This document shows, one piece after another, positions 1-5,196 of a stretch of DNA of 8,043 nt (position 1 is its first letter; each line of letters begins with the position of its first letter). The DNA is taken from positions 1 through 8,043 of the forward strand of contig JAGQJJ010000149.1 in assembly GCA_020430675.1 (NCBI GenBank), written 5' to 3'. The notes under the pieces are model-generated. The model searched no databases. It was not told the DNA's origin and worked only from the letters and a program-made list of their open reading frames with translations. Source of the DNA: Myxococcales bacterium (GTDB taxonomy: Bacteria; Myxococcota; Bradymonadia; UBA7976; UBA1532). The translations under genes were made by a program, and so were the position numbers.

Positions 1-308
1 GGCGCGGGCACGTCGGCCGGCAAGCCCATCGCCGCCCGCCAGCCCAGGTCGGTCGCTGCCCGCCGAAGCGCTGCCTCGCGCGGCAGACCTTCGCTCCAGC
101 GCAGGAGCACGACCGCCAGCAGCACCGACGCCGGCCACGCCTTGCGCCCGAGTCGGCCTCCACCCCGCCAGCCGGCCAGAAGGAACGGAGCGCACACCAT
201 CTGCCGGTGGTGGGCCAGCAGCCAGCACATGCTGCCCACCGGCGCGCAGCCGGGGGAGATGAACTGCGGTTCGAAGAAGGAGTTCTGCGCGAAGTTGAGC
301 GTCGGCAT
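1..308 (-). CDS. Transposase, N-terminal 102 residues (partial)
   Basis: The frame is open from an ATG at 306-308 to the left edge of the window with no stop, giving 102 residues. It starts MPTLNFAQNSFF and contains LLAVVLLRWSEGLPREAALRRAATDLGWAAGMGLP at about residues 63-97, shown here only as a location: a hydrophobic helix followed by RWSEGLPREA and a DLGW..GMGLP segment. This resembles the N-terminal domain (DUF772-like) of IS1182/IS5-type DDE transposases, which precedes the catalytic domain; the catalytic residues would lie outside the window. A GGAG ribosome binding site lies 4 nt upstream (313-316). The family assignment is from pattern memory, not a search, and could be wrong at the family level; that it is a transposase is fairly likely. 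Confidence 0.68.
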   Translation of the reverse strand, partial: MPTLNFAQNSFFEPQFISPGCAPVGSMCWLLAHHRQMVCAPFLLAGWRGGGRLGRKAWPASVLLAVVLLRWSEGLPREAALRRAATDLGWRAAMGLPADVPA

Positions 309-327
309 GGGGCTCCTATCGAGCCCC
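309..327 (-). promoter_or_regulatory. Hairpin abutting the transposase start codon
   Basis: GGGGCTC (309-315) and GAGCCCC (321-327) form a perfect 7-bp inverted repeat with the 5-nt loop CTATC. In the minus-strand mRNA the second arm contains part of the GGAG ribosome binding site and ends directly at the ATG. Stem-loops that hide the transposase start from read-through transcripts are known in several insertion sequences; that role here is inferred. Confidence 0.5.
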
Positions 328-332
328 CTCAA

Positions 333-366
333 GATCGGCTTGCGATCAGTCTCCCAGTCGCCGATC
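333..366. repeat. 7-bp inverted repeat in the transposase leader
   Basis: GATCGGC (333-339) is repeated in inverted form as GCCGATC (360-366) with a 20-nt spacer, inside the 110-nt leader of the transposase gene. It may be a transposase or regulator binding site, or a chance match; nothing in the sequence decides. Confidence 0.25.
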
Positions 367-416
367 CTCAACCCGACCCGAGCGGGGCTCGGCCGTTGTG
401 TTGCAGCTCCATCCGA

Positions 417-1172
417 TCACCTCGCGAGGGTCATTTCAACCCTGGGTAATTGTCCGATATTCTTGAATTTCTGACTTTCCCCGGGTGCTGCTAGGGCGAT
501 GCCCAAGAGATGAAGCAGGTCGGCGACCGCCTCGCCATCGTGCAGCTGCTCGGGCTCAAAAGGCCTTATGATCAGGGTGTTACGGCCGAAAACGTCCGCG
601 AGGCGCGCGAGCCGGTGGTGATACCAGGGGTACGCGGTCGGATCGTCCAGGCACTGCTCCACAAATCGCGCCAACGGCGCGGTGGTCAGCGCCGCGCGGA
701 CCTGCTGGTCGTGGAGCGAACAGATGAACTCATCCTGCCGGCGCAGATAGGCGATGACCACCACGCGATATCCCAGCCCCTCGACCAGACCGTGCAGGGC
801 CGCGGGGTCGACATCGCGGAACCAGTACTCGCTGGAGAGGACCGCATCGGCCCGGCGCTCGGGCCATCGAGCGCGCCACGCCGTCAGATCGGCCCGCAGC
901 GCGGCGCGGCACTCGGTCAGCGGCGCGGTGTGATCGCGGTCATCCCAGTGCGGCCAGGTGCCCATCATCGAGAACGCCAGGTAGCGATGCCCGCCCTCGG
1001 GCGGCGGCCCCGCCCAGCCGGCGGGCGTGCAATAGACGCCCTCGGTCGGGTAGCACACCCCGCGCTCGGCGAGGCGTTGGCGATTGGCATGAAGCGTCGC
1101 CTGCATGCTCGACGTGCCGGTCTTGTGGGTGCCGACATGCAGAAACAGCGTGGGCTGCCGCGGGGCTGTCAT
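417..1172 (-). CDS. Sulfotransferase family protein, probably truncated at the C-terminus
   Basis: The 251-residue product has the hallmarks of PAPS-dependent sulfotransferases, which move a sulfuryl group from 3'-phosphoadenosine-5'-phosphosulfate to a hydroxyl or amine of a carbohydrate or small molecule. The 5'-phosphosulfate loop is HVGTHKTGTSSMQ at residues 12-24, and the 3'-phosphate region is AYLRRQDEFICSL at about 141-153. A hydrophobic strand with SSEYWF at 113-118 lies between them. The ATG at 1172 is chosen because it overlaps the stop of the upstream gene (ATGA) and MTAPRQPTLFLHVG fits the family start; an in-frame extension to 1310 would lie wholly inside that gene. After residue 230 the composition becomes AT-rich and the frame ends at QLPRVEMTLAR. 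Family members usually continue for several tens of residues, so an insertion has probably replaced the end. No signal peptide, so cytoplasmic. Substrate unknown. Confidence 0.82.
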   Translation of the reverse strand: MTAPRQPTLFLHVGTHKTGTSSMQATLHANRQRLAERGVCYPTEGVYCTPAGWAGPPPEGGHRYLAFSMMGTWPHWDDRDHTAPLTECRAALRADLTAWRARWPERRADAVLSSEYWFRDVDPAALHGLVEGLGYRVVVIAYLRRQDEFICSLHDQQVRAALTTAPLARFVEQCLDDPTAYPWYHHRLARLADVFGRNTLIIRPFEPEQLHDGEAVADLLHLLGIALAAPGESQKFKNIGQLPRVEMTLAR

Positions 1173-1786
1173 GTCGGCCGACTCGCTTCCGCCCGGTTTC
1201 GGGCGTCGCGCCAGCGGGTGACGATGACGTCCGCCAGATCGACCAGCGCCAGCCGTCCCTCGGCATCCAACGGTGGCCAGTCGGCCATATCGGGCGGGCG
1301 CCCGGCCCACTCGGGCACTCCGAGAGCGGTGGTGACGGCGTCGAAGACCCGGAAGTTGAAGTCGGCCAGCGACCGCTGCTGCACGGCGCCGAGCTGCTCG
1401 GCGGCGCGAGCCAGCGCGGCGTATGTCCTGTGCGCCTGCGCGGCAAACGCCTCGGCGCGCCCGGTGGGATCGGGTTCGCGGAGCAGCCGGGCGATGACCT
1501 CAACCGCGGTCGGCGCCCAGAGCGAGACCCGGATCGGTCGCTGCCGCGGCCAGCGAACCGCTGTGAGCGCTTCCGTGGACCAAAGCGCCTCGTCCACCAC
1601 GATCAAGCGCCCGGGGCCTTGCTCGCAAAGCCGCGCGGCCTCGCGCACGAGCCGAACGCCATGGGCCGCGGGCTGCGCCTGAGCTTGGAACCGGGCGAAC
1701 GCGGCCGAGAGCAGCCCCGGCAGACACAGGTGCAGGTCGATCGGATCATCTGCCGCTCGTTGGGGATCTGGTCGTTTGCGGTGCAT
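1169..1786 (-). CDS. Unrecognised protein, translationally coupled to the sulfotransferase
   Basis: This frame gives 205 residues from the ATG at 1784-1786. I do not recognise the family. It has no signal peptide or membrane segment and is rich in Ala and Arg. Visible features are a hydrophobic N-terminal stretch DLHLCLPGLLSAAF (17-30), a strand-like RLIVVDEALWST (60-71), then PIRVSLWAPTAVEVIARLL (84-102), an Ala-rich helix region (110-135) and ADFNFRVFDAV (141-151). The order of a buried strand ending in DE, a later VSLWAP strand and a basic helix recalls small kinase or phosphotransferase folds, but no P-loop (GxxxxGKS/T) is present, so this is only a loose resemblance. Its stop overlaps the sulfotransferase start by ATGA, which suggests a functional pair. 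An in-frame start at 1942 is also open but would overlap prfC. Confidence 0.62.
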   Translation of the reverse strand: MHRKRPDPQRAADDPIDLHLCLPGLLSAAFARFQAQAQPAAHGVRLVREAARLCEQGPGRLIVVDEALWSTEALTAVRWPRQRPIRVSLWAPTAVEVIARLLREPDPTGRAEAFAAQAHRTYAALARAAEQLGAVQQRSLADFNFRVFDAVTTALGVPEWAGRPPDMADWPPLDAEGRLALVDLADVIVTRWRDARNRAEASRPT

Positions 1787-1806
1787 CGATCTCTCGGCGC
1801 GGCATT

Positions 1807-1816
1807 CCCATATGGG
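1807..1816. promoter_or_regulatory. 10-bp palindrome upstream of the sulfotransferase operon
   Basis: CCCATATGGG is a perfect palindrome lying 20 nt upstream of the start at 1786. Its position in the divergent intergenic region fits an operator, but ten bases can arise by chance. Confidence 0.25.
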
Positions 1817-1837
1817 CCTTGATGCGCCCGTCATACG

Positions 1838-1866
1838 AGGTCGACCGGGCGGCGTCCAGTCGACCT
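1838..1866. promoter_or_regulatory. Operator-like dyad between prfC and the sulfotransferase operon
   Basis: AGGTCGAC (1838-1845) and GTCGACCT (1859-1866) form a perfect 8-bp inverted repeat with a 13-nt spacer. Centre-to-centre spacing is 21 bp, two helical turns, as for a dimeric DNA-binding regulator. It sits in the 145-nt region between the divergent starts at 1786 and 1932. Whether it serves either gene is inference. Confidence 0.35.
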
Positions 1867-1931
1867 GCCGCGGCGGCCGATGATGAGCGAGGCTTGACCC
1901 GGCCGGGCGCGATGCACCATCTTGCGCGGCC

Positions 1932-3509
1932 ATGAGCCGCACTCAAGAACTTCGCCGTCGCCGTACGTTTGCCATCATCAGTCACCCCGACGCGGGCAAG
2001 ACGACCATCACCGAGAAGCTGCTGCTTTTCGGCGGGGCCATCCAGATGGCCGGCGCGGTGCGGGCGCGGCGCGCTTCGCGGCACGCGGCGAGCGACTTTC
2101 TTGAGGTCGAGCAGCAGCGCGGCATCTCGGTCAGCACCGCGGTGATGAGCTTCGAGTATGAAGGCTTCGCGGTGAACCTGCTCGATACGCCGGGCCACGA
2201 GGATTTCAGCGAAGACACCTACCGCGTGCTCACCGCGGTCGACAGCGCGCTGATGGTGCTCGACAACGCCAAGGGCGTCGAAGAGCGCACCAAGGCGCTG
2301 ATGGACGTCTGCCGCCTGCGCGACACGCCGGTCATGACCTTCGCCAACAAGCTCGACCGCGAGGGCCTCGACCCCTTCGAGCTGATGCAGCACGTCGAAG
2401 AGAACCTGAACATCGCCTGCGTGCCGCTGACGTGGCCCATCGGCATGGGCAAACACTTCGAGGGCATCTACGACCTGGTGCACCGCAAGGTCATCTTCTA
2501 CCAGCCCACCGAGCGCGGCCGTCGCAACGAGCGCGTGGTGCTCGACGACCTGTCCGATCGGGCCCTCGACGGCTGGGTCGGCTCGCTGCTCGCCGACAAG
2601 CTGCGCGAAGAGGTCGAGCTGCTCGGCGCGCTTGAGCCTTTCAACCCCGAGGCCTATCTGACCGGCCAGCAGACCCCGGTCTTTTTTGGCAGCGCGATCA
2701 ATAACTTCGGCGTCAAGGAGCTGCTCGACCACTTCGTGCGCCAGGCGCCGCCGCCGCTCGAACGGCTGACGTTGACCCGCGTGGTGGCGCCCGAAGAGGC
2801 GGCCTTCAGCGGCTTCTGCTTCAAGATTCAGGCGAACCTCGACCGCCAGCACCACGACCGCATGGCCTTCGTGCGCATCACCTCGGGCCAGTACACCCGC
2901 GGCATGAAGCTGACCCATGTGCGCACCGGCAAGACGATGGCGGTCAACAACGCCACCACCTTCCTGGCCCGCGACCGCGTGGTGGCCGAAGAGGCGTTCC
3001 CCGGCGACATCATCGGCCTGCACAACCATGGCGGCATCCGCATCGGCGACACCTTCACCGAGGGCGAGGCGCTCAAGTTCACCGGCATCCCGGCGTTTGC
3101 GCCCGAGCTGTTCCGCCGCGTGCTGTTGCTCGACCCGCTCAAGGCCAAAGCGCTGCTCAAGGGCCTCGAAGAGCTGTGCGAAGAGGGCGCGGCGCAGTTC
3201 TTCCGGCCGCTGGAAGGCAATGACTATATCGTCGGCGCGCTCGGCATCTTGCAGTTCGACGTCATCGCCTCGCGGCTCGAAGCCGAGTACCGCGTGCGCG
3301 CCCGCTTCGAATCGGTGCCGCTCGCCGCGGCGCGCTGGATCACCTGCGACGACGAAGACGCGCTCGACAAGCTCATCGAAGAGCAGCGACGGCGCATCTA
3401 CACCGACATCCACGGCAACCACGCCTATATCGCCCAGAGCGAGTGGGCGGTGAATTACGCCGCCGAGCAGTATCCGAAGGTGGTCTTCCACAAGACGGTC
3501 GAGATCTGA
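1932..3509 (+). CDS. prfC: Peptide chain release factor 3 (RF3), translational GTPase
   Basis: The 525-residue protein is a complete RF3, close to the usual length of about 529. RF3 is a cytoplasmic GTPase that removes RF1 or RF2 from the ribosome after peptide release. The G motifs are all present: G1 SHPDAGKTT (17-25), G2 RGISVST (63-69), G3 DTPGHED (85-91), G4 NKLD (139-142), and a G5-like GSAINNFG after about residue 250. The segment between G1 and G2 (GAVRARRASRHAASDFLEVEQQRG, 41-64, a location only) matches the RF3-specific spacing. Domains II and III follow, ending with IHGNHAYIAQSEWAVNY near the C-terminus. The ATG at 1932 is chosen because SRTQELRRRRTFAIISHPD aligns with RF3 N-termini; there is no clear Shine-Dalgarno sequence in front of it. 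It is divergent from the sulfotransferase unit and has no obvious functional link to it. Confidence 0.96.
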   Translation: MSRTQELRRRRTFAIISHPDAGKTTITEKLLLFGGAIQMAGAVRARRASRHAASDFLEVEQQRGISVSTAVMSFEYEGFAVNLLDTPGHEDFSEDTYRVLTAVDSALMVLDNAKGVEERTKALMDVCRLRDTPVMTFANKLDREGLDPFELMQHVEENLNIACVPLTWPIGMGKHFEGIYDLVHRKVIFYQPTERGRRNERVVLDDLSDRALDGWVGSLLADKLREEVELLGALEPFNPEAYLTGQQTPVFFGSAINNFGVKELLDHFVRQAPPPLERLTLTRVVAPEEAAFSGFCFKIQANLDRQHHDRMAFVRITSGQYTRGMKLTHVRTGKTMAVNNATTFLARDRVVAEEAFPGDIIGLHNHGGIRIGDTFTEGEALKFTGIPAFAPELFRRVLLLDPLKAKALLKGLEELCEEGAAQFFRPLEGNDYIVGALGILQFDVIASRLEAEYRVRARFESVPLAAARWITCDDEDALDKLIEEQRRRIYTDIHGNHAYIAQSEWAVNYAAEQYPKVVFHKTVEI

Positions 3510-3522
3510 CCGCCCGGCGCAG

Positions 3523-3531
3523 TGCTACACT
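3523..3531 (+). promoter_or_regulatory. Possible extended -10 promoter element for the small exported protein
   Basis: TGCTACACT matches an extended -10 (TGn plus TACACT, 4 of 6 to TATAAT). It lies in the 52-nt gap between prfC and the gene starting at 3562, leaving a leader of about 25 nt. No convincing -35 hexamer lies at the right distance, as is usual for extended -10 promoters. The gene could equally be read through from prfC, since no terminator separates them. Confidence 0.35.
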
Positions 3532-3561
3532 TCCACGCGCCACCCCCGTCAGGAAGTGCCC

Positions 3562-4116
3562 ATGTCGCTTCGTCCGCTCGCTCTGCTGATCAGCCTGCTC
3601 GTACCTGGTCTGCTGCACGCCGAAGAAGTGCACCGCGCGCCCGCCATCGGCATCGAGGTGCTCGTGCCCGATGGCTGGAAGCTCTCGACCGACGGTCCGA
3701 TGTTCACCGTGCTGCACGAAGATCCGGCGGTCACGCTGATGTTCATCCCCGTCGACACGGGCGACGCCGCCCAGGCGCTGGAGATGCTTGAACCGCAGCT
3801 CAAGCCGTATCTCGGCAAGGCCGAGATGGAGCCGCCGACGGCGATCACCATCAACGGCCTGACGGGCATCACGGGCGACGGCAAGACAAAGCTCGACGAA
3901 ATCTCGGCGCTGGTCTCGCTGATGTCGCTGGTGATCGACGCCCGGCGCTCGGTGGTGGTGGTCGGGCTGGCCCAGGAAGAGGGCGTCGACAAGGTGACCT
4001 ATGAGGTGGGCCGGGTGCTCAAGAGCATCCGCCGGCTCGAACTGGCGAAGGCGCCGCCTGCCCCGACACCAAAACCCGCGGTCGATCCCGCGCCGCCCGC
4101 TGCCAGCCCGTACTGA
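3562..4116 (+). CDS. Small exported protein, possibly PsbP/DcrB-like
   Basis: This gives 184 residues from the ATG at 3562, with a good ribosome binding site AGGAAG (3551-3556) 5 nt upstream; the in-frame GTG at 3556 overlaps that site and is less likely. Residues 1-20 (MSLRPLALLISLLVPGLLHA) form a signal peptide with probable cleavage before EEVH, and there is no lipobox cysteine, so it is periplasmic or secreted. The mature part has alternating strands: IGIEVLVPDGWKLS (29-42), MFTVLHEDPAVTLMFIPV (47-64), then AITINGLTGITGDGKT (94-109) and RRSVVVVGLAQE (128-139), ending in a helix. The order 'x-VP-x-GW' then 'LMF-P' resembles DUF1795/PsbP/DcrB-like proteins, often found as small lipoproteins or exported proteins of unclear function. 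The tail after residue 162 is Pro/Ala-rich (APPAPTPKPAVDPAPPAA) and probably disordered. Confidence 0.8.
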   Translation: MSLRPLALLISLLVPGLLHAEEVHRAPAIGIEVLVPDGWKLSTDGPMFTVLHEDPAVTLMFIPVDTGDAAQALEMLEPQLKPYLGKAEMEPPTAITINGLTGITGDGKTKLDEISALVSLMSLVIDARRSVVVVGLAQEEGVDKVTYEVGRVLKSIRRLELAKAPPAPTPKPAVDPAPPAASPY

Positions 4117-4123
4117 CCGTCAG
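4113..4123. repeat. Palindrome spanning two convergent stop codons
   Basis: CTGAC (4113-4117) and GTCAG (4119-4123) form a perfect inverted repeat around one base. It contains the TGA stops of both convergent genes (4114-4116 plus, 4120-4122 minus). With 5-bp arms and no T run it is too weak for a normal intrinsic terminator. Confidence 0.4.
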
Positions 4124-5130
4124 AGCTTGGGCATCGTCGGATCGGTCGCGATGCAGGGGATCTGCCGCGGGTTTTTGCCCAGGTGCACGATGCGGCTGCC
4201 GGTCTGGTTGATGGGATAGACGCTGCGCCCGATGACGATCGCGTCTTCCGGCGCGCGGTACTCGCGCACCGGGCGGCCGAAGACGGTGAAGACCTCGGCG
4301 ATGGTCTCGAATTGCTTGACCATCTGCGTGACTTCGGGCCGCACTTCGAGGATGCCGCCCTCATCGGTGTACAGCCAGTACGAGCCGCTGCAGAGCACCG
4401 TGTCGACGATGGGGCAGAGCACGCTGCCTTCGAGCATGCCCAGGTCGTAGAGCACGTTGCGCAGGCCGGTGACCGCGGTCTCGATCACGTCCTGCTGGAA
4501 GATGTTGGGGTCGCGCAGCTCGGCGGTGATGGCCGGGATGCCCAACTGCGCAGCGGCGCCGCGCAGCGTGTAGTCGTTGGGCGGGTTGTGCACGATGATG
4601 TCGGGCATCTGCAGGCGCGCCAGCCGCGAGGTGTGCTCGTGAGCCATGTCGGCGCGCACGTAGAACGAGTTGACCCGCCCGAAGCTGGCGGTGTGCAGGT
4701 CGATCAGGAAGTCGAACTTGCGCACGATGCGCTCGAGCACGCGGTGCACATAGACCTGGCTGACGTTGCCATCGGGCTTGCCCGGCGCCACGTGGTTCAG
4801 GTCGGTGCCATCGTTGAACACGCGCTGGTTGAGCAGCAGGCCCGGCACGTTGACCGCCAGCACGCCGACCACCGCGCCGCGCAGCTCTTCGAGGTCGAGC
4901 TCGCGGATCAGACGCTGGATGATCGGGATGCCATTGATCTCGTTGCCATGTACGGCCGCGGTCAGCCCGAGCACCGGGCCGTCGTGGCGGCCGCGCGCGA
5001 CCAGGACCGGCAGCCGGATGGCCTCGCCGATGCCATTATTGATGACGTGCAGCCAATTCTGCGAGATCGAGCCGGCGTTGGTCTCGCCGACGTCGAAGAA
5101 GCGGATATGCCGCTGAGAGGTGTCGATCAT
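4120..5130 (-). CDS. Succinylglutamate desuccinylase/aspartoacylase-family zinc hydrolase
   Basis: The 336-residue product belongs to the AstE/AspA branch of the M14-like zinc carboxypeptidase fold, which cleaves an N-acyl amide bond from an amino acid or related small molecule in the cytoplasm. The zinc site is visible: H61 and E64 in AAVHGNEINGIP, and H146 in LIDLHTASFGR. The likely catalytic glutamate is E204 in AITAELRDPN. The substrate-loop signature DGTDLNHVAPGKPDG (107-121) is also typical of the family. From about residue 245 a beta-rich C-terminal domain follows (GSYWLYTDEGGILEV, then RPVREYRAPEDAIVIGR). The ATG at 5130 is preferred over an in-frame TTG at 5175, because MIDTSQRHIRFF fits and the TTG frame would run through a strong hairpin. 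The exact substrate cannot be read from sequence; arginine catabolism (astE) is not supported by the neighbours. Confidence 0.88.
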   Translation of the reverse strand: MIDTSQRHIRFFDVGETNAGSISQNWLHVINNGIGEAIRLPVLVARGRHDGPVLGLTAAVHGNEINGIPIIQRLIRELDLEELRGAVVGVLAVNVPGLLLNQRVFNDGTDLNHVAPGKPDGNVSQVYVHRVLERIVRKFDFLIDLHTASFGRVNSFYVRADMAHEHTSRLARLQMPDIIVHNPPNDYTLRGAAAQLGIPAITAELRDPNIFQQDVIETAVTGLRNVLYDLGMLEGSVLCPIVDTVLCSGSYWLYTDEGGILEVRPEVTQMVKQFETIAEVFTVFGRPVREYRAPEDAIVIGRSVYPINQTGSRIVHLGKNPRQIPCIATDPTMPKL

Positions 5131-5173
5131 GGGGCGTCTCGTCGACGGTGATGCGTCGCTGAGACTACGCCCC
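5131..5173 (-). promoter_or_regulatory. Strong leader hairpin abutting the hydrolase start codon
   Basis: GGGGCGTCTC (5131-5140) pairs with GAG (5161-5163) plus ACGCCCC (5167-5173), leaving a 3-nt bulge (ACT, 5164-5166). Inside, CGACG (5143-5147) pairs with CGTCG (5154-5158) around a 6-nt loop. That makes about 15 bp, and in the minus-strand mRNA it ends exactly at the ATG (5128-5130). It hides the sequence where a ribosome binding site would be. No T run follows in either direction, so it is not a standard terminator. Confidence 0.6.
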
Positions 5174-5175
5174 AA

Positions 5176-5189
5176 GGCCCGGCCGGGCC
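5176..5189. repeat. 14-bp GC palindrome after the surface-protein gene
   Basis: GGCCCGGCCGGGCC is a perfect palindrome 7 nt beyond the stop of the surface-protein gene. It could fold or cruciform, but it has no loop of its own and no T run, so a terminator role is weak. It lies just before the leader hairpin of the hydrolase. Confidence 0.4.
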
Positions 5190-5196
5190 AGCAAGA

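Larger units (their letters stand above)
1..480 (-). mobile_element. Insertion sequence, 5' part only, cut by the window edge
   Basis: This stretch contains the beginning of a transposase gene and its leader. The transposase reads leftwards out of the window, so the other terminus cannot be seen. The right boundary is unresolved: it lies somewhere between about 366 and 482. The best clue is a 50-nt AT-rich stretch (430-479, 19 of 50 G or C) in an otherwise very GC-rich region, which may be the insertion-sequence terminus and promoter. The sulfotransferase reading frame runs into this stretch and stops at 417-419. No terminal inverted repeat or target duplication can be confirmed because only one end is present. 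Confidence 0.55.

Noticed and set aside
510..1682. A 390-codon open frame on the plus strand opposite the sulfotransferase pair
   Set aside because: No motif or plausible ribosome binding site; the minus strand has the PAPS-binding motifs and an ATGA overlap.
1894..1923. TTGACC (1894-1899) and CATCTT (1918-1923) as a prfC promoter
   Set aside because: The -10 matches only 3 of 6 and transcription would start almost at the ATG, leaving no leader.
1746..3491. A 581-codon open frame antisense to prfC
   Set aside because: The plus strand encodes an unmistakable RF3 with all GTPase motifs; the antisense product is His/Glu/Ala-rich with no recognisable pattern and would also overlap the start of the sulfotransferase unit.
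4183..5151. A 322-codon open frame on the plus strand opposite the zinc hydrolase
   Set aside because: The minus strand carries the full zinc site and family signatures; the plus-strand product is His/Ala/Asp-rich without structure.
5176..5189. GC palindrome as an intrinsic terminator of the surface-protein gene
   Set aside because: A stem without loop room and with no following T run on either strand does not fit an intrinsic terminator.
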